Assembly: GCA_013368445.1 (NCBI GenBank)
Contig: JAACJO010000099.1
Coordinates: forward strand, 1-16,101
Source: Leucocoprinus leucothites
Lineage: Eukaryota; Basidiomycota; Agaricomycetes; Agaricales; Agaricaceae
Length of the DNA: 16,101 bases
Reading direction: 5' to 3'
Positions 10,701 to 15,955 of this stretch are shown here, one piece after another. The number at the start of each line of letters is the position of its first letter. Within the stretch, counting starts at the first letter, position 1. Made by a program: the position numbers and the translations under genes. The notes under the pieces are model-generated. The model was not told where the DNA came from, searched no databases, and was given only the letters and a program-made list of their open reading frames with translations.

Positions 10701-11171
10701 ATACAACTGATTGATGGAATCAGTTTTCGCTTTGGTTAATTTGATTGTATGAGAATTTTCATCTCGCCAACGTAATGACAGTTTCTGCCAATCAACGTCG
10801 GGATTGAATCTCTTTAACCATGTGATTCCTAAGAATAGTTGGTTTGATCCAAGTTTGACTATTCTTGGTGAGATTGTCATAATTTTGTTGTTCACTTCTA
10901 TTTTTAATTTTGTATAGTGAGTACAACTTCCTGATAGGTTTTGTGTTCCATCGGCGTTACGGATTTTGATTGCCTTTTTCATCTTGAATTTTGGCAAGTT
11001 GTAGGTATCGACTAGTTGTGGGTCGATAAATTCTCCACTAGCTCCTGAGTCTAGTAGTGCTTGTAGATTGTGTTTTGCTCTAGTTGTATGGAGCAATATT
11101 GGTACATGTACTGTTAATCCTTTGTTTGATTGAAGATCGATGATGTCTATCTGATCTTCGTGAGTACTCAA
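7761..11171 (-). CDS. pol: Pol polyprotein: protease, RT, RNase H, integrase, chromodomain
   Basis: An intact 1136-codon frame. The first codon listed (11171) is TTG within the frameshift overlap, so pol is expected as a Gag-Pol fusion after a -1 slip, not from its own start. Visible parts: retropepsin DSGA at residues 41-44; reverse transcriptase about 225-440 with YMDD at 377-380; RNase H about 520-645 with acidic residues D526, E568, D595 and D638; integrase with a His-rich zinc-binding start (H719-H726) and C756/C759, then D791, D852 and E888 (exactly 35 residues between the last two, a DD35E core); GPF at 1019-1021; and a C-terminal chromodomain about 1078-1131 with candidate cage aromatics Y1078, W1103, Y1106 and W1113. 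The products copy the element RNA and integrate the cDNA. The chromodomain is known in this clade to guide insertion toward modified chromatin. No stop or missing catalytic residue was found. Confidence 0.97.
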   Translation of the reverse strand: MSTHEDQIDIIDLQSNKGLTVHVPILLHTTRAKHNLQALLDSGASGEFIDPQLVDTYNLPKFKMKKAIKIRNADGTQNLSGSCTHYTKLKIEVNNKIMTISPRIVKLGSNQLFLGITWLKRFNPDVDWQKLSLRWRDENSHTIKLTKAKTDSINQLYYEINVKSNTSQQLHNSATKPKKESDPVKAVPKKFHQFLKVFNKDESEKLPPRRPWDHKIETIPEFEPKRMPVYHLTPQERTELDKFISENLRKGYIRKSKSPMASSFFFVGKKGGDLRPCQDYRFLNKNTIKNAHPIPSISRIMDKLKGSNWFTKLDVRLGYNNVRIHEGHEWKAAFRTPNGLYEPTVMFFGMTNSPATFQSMMDHIFKDLTEKGGVIIYMDDILIHAKTKEQLERLTKQVLKILQQNELYLKTEKCEFEKQRLEYLGVIITPDSIEMDPIKLKGIQDWPVPKSVRNIRQFIGFCNFYRKFIHNFSAIAQPLNALLRKTTKFEWNSEAQKSFEKLKEQFLKQPILQIVDESKPFEIECDASAFATGAVLLQRDSNGDKHPVAYYSQTLNPAERNYHVSDQEFLAIIRALKEWRHYLEGSAHPIIIWSDHENLTRWREPQQLNRRQARWMLYMTRFHYSIKHLAGNKNTLADALSRRPDLVPDGKDNEDLVAIPSEKFINFLSEEIKEEIKNKQKKINPSERFTEDDGIYKYQGRHVIPEDAELKRRLLQRVHDHETSGHPGTAETFRKLSKLVYWPGMNTYVQNYVKGCPICQQYKINRHPVKPPMQPIKGPSSTRPFSQISMDLITDLPPDDGYDCILSIVDHGLTKGIILTPTKKTVNADGIAEILIDKVFSKYGTPNKIISDRDPRFAAKSMQKLYEKLNITPALSTAYHPQTDGTTERYNQEIEFYLAVYTSQNPTIWKRALPMIEFVHNTKPHSGRKHSPYELILGYNPQAFISDIETDTPSINEKSLFLEQVREAALEAHERTRLMMAQRKNQPWTPFKVGDRVWLDNRNLPLPYASKKLNQRREGPFTIIRKTSPVNYELKLPQKWKIHNKFHASLLMPVTENDVYGKHNPKPPPVLVSGEEQYEVEAVLNHRTRRLRSGTKIEYLIRWKGYGPTEDSWEPEKNLENSEEIIQEYKNQHNLS
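11132..11159 (-). promoter_or_regulatory. Inverted repeat downstream of the gag-pol slippery site
   Basis: In the transcript GAAGATC (11159-11153) and GATCTTC (11138-11132) can pair as a 7-bp stem with a 14-nt loop, starting 11 nt after the slippery heptamer. GAGTACTC between them is itself palindromic. The stem is kept in copy A despite its decay. A downstream structure is a usual stimulator of -1 frameshifting, although the spacer here is longer than typical. Confidence 0.5.
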
Positions 11172-12364
11172 AAATTTTCATTTGAGTATTCTTGAAACGG
11201 GTCGTCTTCATCACTAGCTTGTTCTATTTCGTAAACCATGGCGTCTGGATCTTTCCTTTTAGGCTTGAAAGGTCTACGATTCCCTTGTTTCGGTTTGGAC
11301 TGGGACTTCTGCGTCTGCTTCGATCCCATGTTTGTCTTTCCTCTTGACTTAAACCAAACCTTCCTTGCCGGACAAGATTTAGCGAAATGTCCTTTCTTGT
11401 GGCAGAAGAAGCATTCTCCTCTCTTGAGTGCAATTCTTTGTTCGTCGGTGAGAACGTTATTGATGATGTGGGAGTATAGTGACCCATAGACATCTCTGTC
11501 TGTGTTGCTTGGTCCTTCATTGTACGTTTGGTTGATGTCTTCTCCTTCACTCTCCTCTTCTTCAGGATTATCATCATCCTCTGCGCCAAGTTCGTATATA
11601 CCTCCGTCGTCTGCTTCCCGATCATCTTCGATTGATAATCGGTATATTCCTCTTGATATTCTGTCGATATCCATGTCCCACTCGGATCGTCTGGGTCTAG
11701 ATAGGGGTTGACTATAGACGTCATTATATCGTGGTTGGGATCCGTGTTGTCTACTATTCTTTTTGGTCTTTCTTGATCTATTTGAAGATCCTGGATTAGA
11801 ATTTCCAATGCGGTATCTCTTTTGCTCTTGGACAACTTTGTATGCCTGTCTTGCAGCTGTTTTCCATTCTGCGAGGGTTTGGGGGTCAGCTCGGATTGCT
11901 TCGAATCTGACGTCGTTGTCAAGTCCTTCGGCGAAGTAGGATCGGAGAGAAGTGCTGTCAGTAAGTCCTGCACGTGAGGCGAGGACGGAAAAATTGGCGA
12001 TGTATTCTTCGATGTATTTGTTTCGTTGTCTATAATAGCGGAGCTCTCTTTCAGCCTCAAAGCTCTGTTGTGTTGGAGCGAATGACTGTTCGAGCGCATT
12101 CTTGAACTGATCGAAGGTGTGTGGGGTGTATCCTGCTTGGGTAGCTGCAGTTGCTTGACTAAGTCTGTAATCCTGTTGCCATAACTTGGCAGCTCCATCG
12201 AGTAATCCAAGGGTGTAGTTGATTCTTGATTGGTCATCTGTGACACCATATGAGTCGAAGTAGAGTTCGACTTCGGCCATCCATGGTCTGTAATAGCTTG
12301 GGTTGCCATCAAACCTGTTGGGCTTTGGGTACTTAAGCTGGAATCCTGCTTGAGGTTGTGCCAT
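11168..12364 (-). CDS. gag: Gag capsid/nucleocapsid protein
   Basis: A 398-residue Gag starting at an ATG (12364) that is the first ATG in any frame of the predicted transcript, with G at +4 but C at -3. Residues 15-180 look like the Ty3-type capsid region (RFDG, PWMAEVELYF, a helical WQQDY segment and the block around YIANFSVLASRAG). Residues 190-230 are basic, 245-275 strongly acidic, and 318-331 form a CCHC zinc knuckle (CX2CX4HX4C) for RNA packaging. The C-terminal 60 residues are Lys/Arg-rich. It ends at TGA (11170-11168) inside the frameshift site. The same strand upstream holds a Pro/Gly-rich frame typical of regions fused N-terminally to fungal gags, here one base out of frame. Gag may therefore exist both as this 398-residue form and as a longer N-terminally extended form. 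Confidence 0.93.
   Translation of the reverse strand: MAQPQAGFQLKYPKPNRFDGNPSYYRPWMAEVELYFDSYGVTDDQSRINYTLGLLDGAAKLWQQDYRLSQATAATQAGYTPHTFDQFKNALEQSFAPTQQSFEAERELRYYRQRNKYIEEYIANFSVLASRAGLTDSTSLRSYFAEGLDNDVRFEAIRADPQTLAEWKTAARQAYKVVQEQKRYRIGNSNPGSSNRSRKTKKNSRQHGSQPRYNDVYSQPLSRPRRSEWDMDIDRISRGIYRLSIEDDREADDGGIYELGAEDDDNPEEEESEGEDINQTYNEGPSNTDRDVYGSLYSHIINNVLTDEQRIALKRGECFFCHKKGHFAKSCPARKVWFKSRGKTNMGSKQTQKSQSKPKQGNRRPFKPKRKDPDAMVYEIEQASDEDDPFQEYSNENF
11171..11177 (-). promoter_or_regulatory. Programmed -1 frameshift heptamer (gag to pol)
   Basis: Gag codons end GAA AAT TTT TGA. The heptamer A AAT TTT fits X XXY YYZ in the gag frame and abuts the stop codon. A one-base backward slip re-pairs the two tRNAs on AAA and TTT and continues TTG AGT ACT into pol, which is open for the next 1136 codons. 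The pol frame lacks a start ATG at its beginning, so frameshifting is the simplest route to Pol. Confidence 0.88.
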
Positions 12365-13398
12365 TGGGTTTGGCGGGGGTTTGGATTAGGATTTGGTGGT
12401 CCTCCTCCTGGTCCTCCTGGTCCTCCTGGTCCTCCTGGTCCTCCAGGCGGATTACCTCCGGGACTTGGTGGTCCTCCTTGAGGATTTGGTGGTGGCGGTG
12501 TGGGACTTCTTCGGTTTGAAGAACCTCCTGTGTTGGTGACAACTGCCTTTGCTTTCCCTTTTGTTTGGGTGTTAGTGGGTACGGTGATGGTGGTACTGGC
12601 TGTAGTAATGTTGGGATTGGTTGTTGGTAAGGTACTGGTACTGGCAATACCGGTGGGGGAATTGGTAAAGCTAAAGGGGATAGGGTTCGTAATGGGACTG
12701 AGGAACCTTGGGCTATGTCCAAAGGCTGGGCTCGAGGAGTAAGAAGGGGGTCTATCGAGTCTGGGTTTCTCTGGGGATTTAAGTTTGAGATTGTCGATTG
12801 CCCTTGCGAGTGCTTCTGCTTCCTCTTCTGTTCGATTTCCTTCAGATTCTTGTTGGCTTCTTTCTCCACTATCTGTTCCTTCTTCGTCTTCTTCTTCGTC
12901 TTCTTCGTCAAATTCAGATTCTTCTGAACTTGGAGTGTCAATTCTGGGCTCTGAATGATTGTCTTGTGAGGTGTCTTCAGTTCTTGGGGTAATGTCAAGG
13001 ATTGGTTCTGGTTCGATGGTCCTGCTAGATTCTGCAGGGGTTTCTGGAAATGGAGTTTGTCTTCTTTTTGCTTCTTCAATGTACTGTTCTTCGGTAAACG
13101 TCTCGAAGTTCTTCAAGACCAGCTCCTTTTTCAATTTGTTGTTTGACAGTTCTGTGAAGTTGCTTGTGACCAACTGCTGCGTATTCGCTTCAAGGACTCC
13201 TTCTTGTTCTTTCTTGATTGGGACGTAGGCAACTTTCCCTTCGTGTTCTTTGATGTAATAGAATCTTCCTGATCCTTTACTTCTGTAGAACCTTGTTCTT
13301 CGGGTTTCACTGTAGTAGGTACTGTAGGATTCTTCTGGGAATTCTCTTCTTGCGAAGATTTCAACTTGTCTTGCAAACTCTGCTGGGTCCGTTGTGGA
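12365..13398 (-). CDS. Protein-like N-terminal Gag extension without any ATG
   Basis: A frame open from just after a TAG (13401-13399) for about 345 codons up to gag, and on through an overlapping frame to 11224. The first third is basic and aromatic, with a GRFYYIKEHEGKVAYVPIKK-like block around 13200-13275. Next comes a Glu/Asp-rich acidic block (about 12880-12930), then Ser/Pro/Thr-rich sequence, then a Gly-Pro-Pro repeat (12398-12445). The order resembles an N-terminal region of fungal Gag polyproteins. It contains no Met codon, so it needs a non-AUG start, an upstream frame or splicing. Relative to gag it lies in the frame that a -1 slip would connect. The stretch of about 30 codons near 13090-13185 is in a different frame from copy A because of compensating indels, yet stays open. 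It could be a translated extension or relic coding sequence now serving as leader. Confidence 0.45.
12376..12382 (-). promoter_or_regulatory. Possible second slippery heptamer, just upstream of gag ATG
   Basis: The upstream protein-like frame reads CCA AAC CCC CGC. Its A AAC CCC matches X XXY YYZ, and a -1 slip would enter the gag frame directly (AAA CCC CCG CCA AAC CCA ATG). The gag frame is closed by TAA at 12388-12386, so the only place where this shift could join the two frames is here or in the next few codons. In copy A the site reads CCA ACC CCC, which lacks the first part of the pattern. This is suggestive only; a plain ancestral one-base indel would look the same. Confidence 0.35.
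12398..12445 (-). repeat. 9-bp tandem repeat (GGTCCTCCT units)
   Basis: Plus-strand GGTCCTCCT units repeat about five times here, encoding a Gly-Gly-Pro run in the frame upstream of gag. Copy A has one unit fewer at about 4559-4597. The change is frame-neutral and typical of replication slippage. Confidence 0.85.
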
Positions 13399-13508
13399 CT
13401 ATGTTTATGGGTGCCTATAGAGACACCTGGTATGGTCTTAAATGGTAAATTGTCCTTAAGACAATTATCACACTTGCAGTTTGATTCTGCCGTGGTTGGA
13501 AAATTAGT
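13399..13508 (-). other. Short Cys-cluster reading frame at start of the coding-like region
   Basis: A second frame opens after a TAA (13511-13509) and stays open to 13131. Its first part looks protein-like, with a CKCDNC cluster at 13478-13461 followed by a basic SIGTHKHSPQ segment. Near the TAG that opens the downstream frame (13401-13399), protein-like character passes from this frame to the next, again by a -1 relation. It has no ATG. AG dinucleotides before it (for example CGGCAG near 13488) could be splice acceptors, but no matching donor was established. Confidence 0.3.
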
Positions 13509-13590
13509 TTATAGTCGCTATGGACTCACTTTATAGTCACTAGGACTGTGTATTTATAGTCTCTTAAGACTTTTCAACAGATAAACTGTC

Positions 13591-13688
13591 TTCCGAGTAT
13601 TTACCCTCGGGTCTGGTATTCTTCAGAGATATGCCAAACTTTCTGGCAAATTTCTCCCTTCCGAGTATCTACCCTCGGGTCTGGTATC
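13591..13688 (-). repeat. Duplicated 30-nt hairpin repeat in the leader
   Basis: Positions 13591-13620 and 13659-13688 are 30-nt direct repeats with two mismatches. Each contains CCGAG and CTCGG that can pair (13593-13597 with 13606-13610; 13661-13665 with 13674-13678). Between them TGCCA/TGGCA (13632-13636 and 13644-13648) can form a third small stem. A row of three hairpins in the 5' leader suits an RNA packaging or dimerisation signal, which is inference. In copy A (about 14691-14788) CpG decay has broken one side of each outer stem. Confidence 0.65.
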
Positions 13689-13904
13689 TTATTTGAGATT
13701 CAGGTACAACGACCTTAGCTCTCACAAGCCTCCAAATGTTTTAAGAGCGTGGGTAATCGCTCAGATCAATAAGAGTGATCCTCAACTATTCCACTAGTTG
13801 GCAATGTGTGTCGACCCTCTCTTCGTTGTTATGCACAATAGTTTTGGGACAGCTTGTGCGATAACCGCGATAACCCAAATCGACAGTGTTTGCAACGTTG
13901 TTGG

Positions 13905-13940
13905 GTTACTGGGCAAAGTAACGGCTCTGTGCTAACAGAG
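13905..13940 (-). promoter_or_regulatory. Two hairpins next to the primer binding site
   Basis: GTTACT/AGTAAC (13905-13910 with 13917-13922) and CTCTGT/ACAGAG (13925-13930 with 13935-13940) are 6-bp stems with 6-nt and 4-nt loops, lying 5 nt from the primer binding site in the transcript. Self-primed elements such as Tf1 use RNA structure around this site, so these stems may help set up priming. Confidence 0.45.
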
Positions 13941-13944
13941 AAGG

Positions 13945-13957
13945 ATCGTTTCTACTT
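13945..13957 (-). promoter_or_regulatory. Self-priming primer binding site
   Basis: Two bases inside the 5' LTR edge the transcript reads AAGTAGAAACGAT, the exact reverse complement of ATCGTTTCTACTT at 14189-14177 in the LTR. The latter lies about 33 nt downstream of a TATATAAG box and so at the expected RNA 5' end. There is no TGG-starting tRNA-complementary sequence at the LTR border. This is the arrangement known for Tf1-type self-primed elements, where the RNA 5' end folds back and is cleaved to prime. The site is retained in copy A at 15045-15057. Confidence 0.85.
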
Positions 13958-13959
13958 AA

Positions 13960-14619
13960 TGTTATAGTGACGCCGGCCCGGTCCTAAGCTGGCGCGATAA
14001 GTATCGAGTTGATCTTATCAAAGGGGACTCCTTCTCGGTAAGCGACAAAGTCGTTTACTAAGTCAGAGTTATAATACGGCGATTATAGAGTTAAGACTTT
14101 AGTAATTGAGATCTTAGAGCTTAAGTTCAATTCGACTTTGTATAGATAAAGGCTCGTATTGAGTCTCCACCTAACCAAGTAGAAACGATGTTTCTCCTTG
14201 GTAGATGTCGACGACTTATATACGATACAAGTCGGTATCTATTATTAACTAGGGCTAAGGGCTTCTAATGAAAGAAGAGAAGCGTACAGCTTCCTTAACG
14301 CTAATTAAACTATATAAGACGCGATCTGTCAAAGAAGCTTTAGAAGTTCTTCTAAAGAAGTTCTTCTTTGATCATCTGATCGATCACAAGGTAAGTCCAA
14401 ATATAGCGCAGCTATATTTAACAATCACATGTCATCAAAATACAAACAAAACCAAACAAGTCATAACGAGTCATAACAGACAAAGTAAACGAGTCAAAAC
14501 AAAGAGAAAATACAAGAACAAATAAGAAGAAACATAATTGCGATATTACTTAAGTAAAGCTAATATCGACTTCGTGTTATAGATAGAACAAATGCTAGAT
14601 ATAATCAATATACATAACA
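13960..14619 (-). repeat. 5' LTR of copy B
   Basis: A 660-bp LTR, TGTTAT...ATAACA, nearly identical to 5684-6345. In transcript direction, U3 runs from 14619 to about 14190 and carries several palindromes and a TATA box. R and U5 run from 14189 to 13960 and are free of ATG. It abuts ATGGA at 14620 and the primer binding site at 13957. Confidence 0.96.
14177..14222 (-). promoter_or_regulatory. LTR core promoter: TATA box, transcript start and primer sequence
   Basis: The minus strand has TATATAAG at 14222-14215. ATCGTTTCTACTT at 14189-14177 is complementary to the primer binding site and should be the very 5' end of the RNA if the element self-primes. The first T of the TATA box is 33 nt from 14189, a normal spacing for RNA polymerase II. 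The same layout is present at 5946-5939 and 5913-5901 in the 3' LTR. Confidence 0.82.
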
Positions 14620-14624
14620 ATGGA
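14620..14624. repeat. Target site duplication ATGGA (right)
   Basis: Matches 5679-5683 and immediately follows the LTR end ATAACA. It marks the return to copy A. Confidence 0.95.
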
Positions 14625-15059
14625 CTCACCTTTATAGTCACTAGGACTGTGTATTTATAGTCTCTTAAGACTTTCAACAAATAAACTGTCTTCCGAGTAT
14701 TTACCCTTGGGTCTAGTAATCTTCAGAGATATGCCAAATTTTCTGGCAAATTTCTCCCTTCTGAGTATCTACCCTCGGGTCTGGTATCTTATTTGAGATT
14801 CAGGTACAATGACCTTAGCTCTCACAAGCCTCCAAATGTTTTAAGAGCGTGGGTAATCGCTCAGATCAATAAGAGTGATCCTCAACTATTCCACTAGTTG
14901 GCAATGTGTGTTGATCCTCTCTTTGTTGTTATGCACCATAGTTTTGGGACAGCTTGTGCGATAACCGTGATAACCCAAATCGACAGTGTTTGCAACGTTG
15001 TTGGGTTACTGGGCAAAGTAACAGCTCTGTGCTAACAGAGAAGGATCGTTTCTACTTAA

Positions 15060-15095
15060 TGTTATAGTGATGCTGGCCCGGTCCTAAGCTGGTGC
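15060..15095 (-). repeat. 36-bp stub of copy A 5' LTR
   Basis: Aligns with the first 36 bases of the LTR of copy B on the plus strand, with three C-to-T changes at CpG sites. The sequence that follows (TGTAGAGGTT...) is unrelated to the family LTR and begins with TG, so the break may be a later insertion or a deletion junction. Confidence 0.88.
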
Positions 15096-15718
15096 TGTAG
15101 AGGTTCTTTGACATATGGATATAAATCAAGTGGAGTACTAGCTAGGTAGCTAGAATGTAACCTCTAACGAATTCAAGGGGAAGTATGAGAAGTTGATGAG
15201 GATTTATGTAATTACTGTGAATAATGCAAAATGTGCGATGGAACTAAATGCTGTTTTATTTACTTTGGGAAATCCTCGAACACTGTACTAGGATCCTGAT
15301 TAAGTGCACAGTTTGTGACTCTTAGTTGACTGCTATAGCTAAGATCTTTTATCCTGAAGCCGTCTCTGTCTCCCTCTAGGTCAACTGGACCTTGTCTATA
15401 ATCACCCACTCAGTCACACACTGGTGCTGGTGCGGTCTATACACTTTAACTACAAGCTCTCTTAGCTTGGTAGCTACTTCGCTGTGATGCTAGGTTGAAC
15501 TCAAGACGTCTTGGGATATTTCTTAGATTGACTAGTAGGAGTCTTTCCTGTTAGAGTTCTCTTAGAAGGTTGATCACTTATTCACTCGACAAATGCTTAG
15601 TTTGTGGTCTGCACACCCTATAGCACTACGGAGGCATAGGATTCCTTGCCTATCTGCACGCTGTCGGGCCCTTTTTATATTATTTGAGAGATACGAAAAT
15701 AGACGAAAAAGTTGTAGC
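15096..15718. other. Intervening sequence with no recognised gene
   Basis: I find no long reading frame, RNA gene or match to the neighbouring elements. The left end holds nested inverted repeats, TAGAGGTT/AACCTCTA (15098-15105 and 15159-15166) around CTAGCT/AGCTAG (15138-15143 and 15148-15153). The rest is mixed sequence with frequent stops on both strands and could be an unrelated LTR or decayed transposon. Confidence 0.5.
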
Positions 15719-15955
15719 CTAGACAGCATTGTCTAGCTTTCCAGAGGTTATTTGGTGAATTATTGCTTTTTTATCACGAGGAGAAAGCTTGGAAGGACGT
15801 CTCCTTGTTGTTTTCCTTGTCCCCATCAACTTCTTTCTTGATCCTCCAACAGTAGACTTTCCTAGACCAGTTTTATGTTCAATCTGGCGCAAGGAATAGC
15901 CATCTTTGAGAAGAGAAGTGACTTGGGAGTATTGGGTAGAGGAGATAGCTTTCAT
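15719..15955 (-). pseudogene. Tc1/mariner-type transposase, N-terminal fragment
   Basis: A 78-residue frame from an ATG at 15955. Residues 6-35 (SQVTSLLKDGYSLRQIEHKT) read as a helix-turn-helix that continues with a GLGKSTV recognition-helix start. A basic linker (KTTRRRPSKLSPRDKKAI) follows, as between the two DNA-binding subdomains of Tc1-like transposases. The frame ends in TAG after GKLDNAV, where the family continues through a second DNA-binding part into a DDE/DDD catalytic domain. Nothing resembling that domain follows to the left, so this is a truncated, non-functional copy or the left part of a broken element. It lies next to the stub of copy A, in line with a transposon-dense region. 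Confidence 0.7.

Larger units (their letters stand above)
12365..14189 (-). other. 1.8-kb ATG-free leader of copy B
   Basis: Reading every line for CAT on the plus strand, I find none between the predicted transcript start at 14189 and the gag ATG at 12364-12362, so the sense strand lacks ATG in all three frames over 1825 nt. About 28 would be expected at random. The stretch includes the R-U5 part of the LTR, the primer binding site, a structured leader and the protein-like region. It implies strong pressure to keep gag as the first AUG seen by scanning ribosomes. In decayed copy A several ATGs have appeared, some through CG to CA change. Confidence 0.85.
5684..14619 (-). mobile_element. Complete inner Ty3/gypsy chromovirus, copy B
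   Basis: An 8936-bp LTR retrotransposon on the minus strand with all parts visible: 5' LTR (14619-13960), primer binding site, leader, gag, pol, third ORF, polypurine tract and 3' LTR (6345-5684), flanked by ATGGA duplications. Domain order (protease, RT, RNase H, integrase, chromodomain) puts it in Ty3/gypsy (Metaviridae), and the C-terminal chromodomain makes it a chromovirus. The primer binding site pairs with the predicted 5' end of its own transcript, as established for Tf1-type elements, rather than with a tRNA 3' end. LTRs are about 98.9% identical by my hand alignment, and gag, pol and ORF3 are open, so it is young and may be competent. Its unusual traits are the ATG-free leader, the repeated -1 frame relations and the zinc-knuckle third ORF. 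Confidence 0.96.
14620..15095 (-). mobile_element. Outer copy A, resumed: 5' leader, primer site and LTR stub
   Basis: Positions 14620-15059 match the leader of copy B (13520-13959) nearly base for base, with many CG positions changed to TG or CA (for example GTCGACC to GTTGATC, ACGGCTC to ACAGCTC). This links it to the decayed copy A rather than to copy B. The self-type primer binding site is intact at 15045-15057. At 15060 the LTR begins (TGTTATAGTGATGCTGG), but similarity stops after about 36 bp at 15095. Copy A therefore lost nearly all of its 5' LTR, including promoter and transcript start. Confidence 0.92.

Noticed and set aside
13480..13520. TGGTTGGAA near 13492 as a tRNA-type primer binding site
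   Set aside because: It is on the wrong strand for a minus-strand element and more than 400 nt from the LTR edge.
13591..13688. Direct repeats as a CRISPR-like array
   Set aside because: There are only two units, in a fungal retrotransposon leader with no array structure.
1..14619. Two tandem elements sharing the LTR at 5684-6345
   Set aside because: The ATGGA duplication outside both LTRs and the continuation of copy A leader at 14620 show nested insertion instead.
13520..15059. The repeated 440-bp block (13520-13959 and 14620-15059) as an LTR
   Set aside because: It lacks TG/CA ends, lies just inside the true LTR in both copies and contains the primer binding site, so it is leader sequence.
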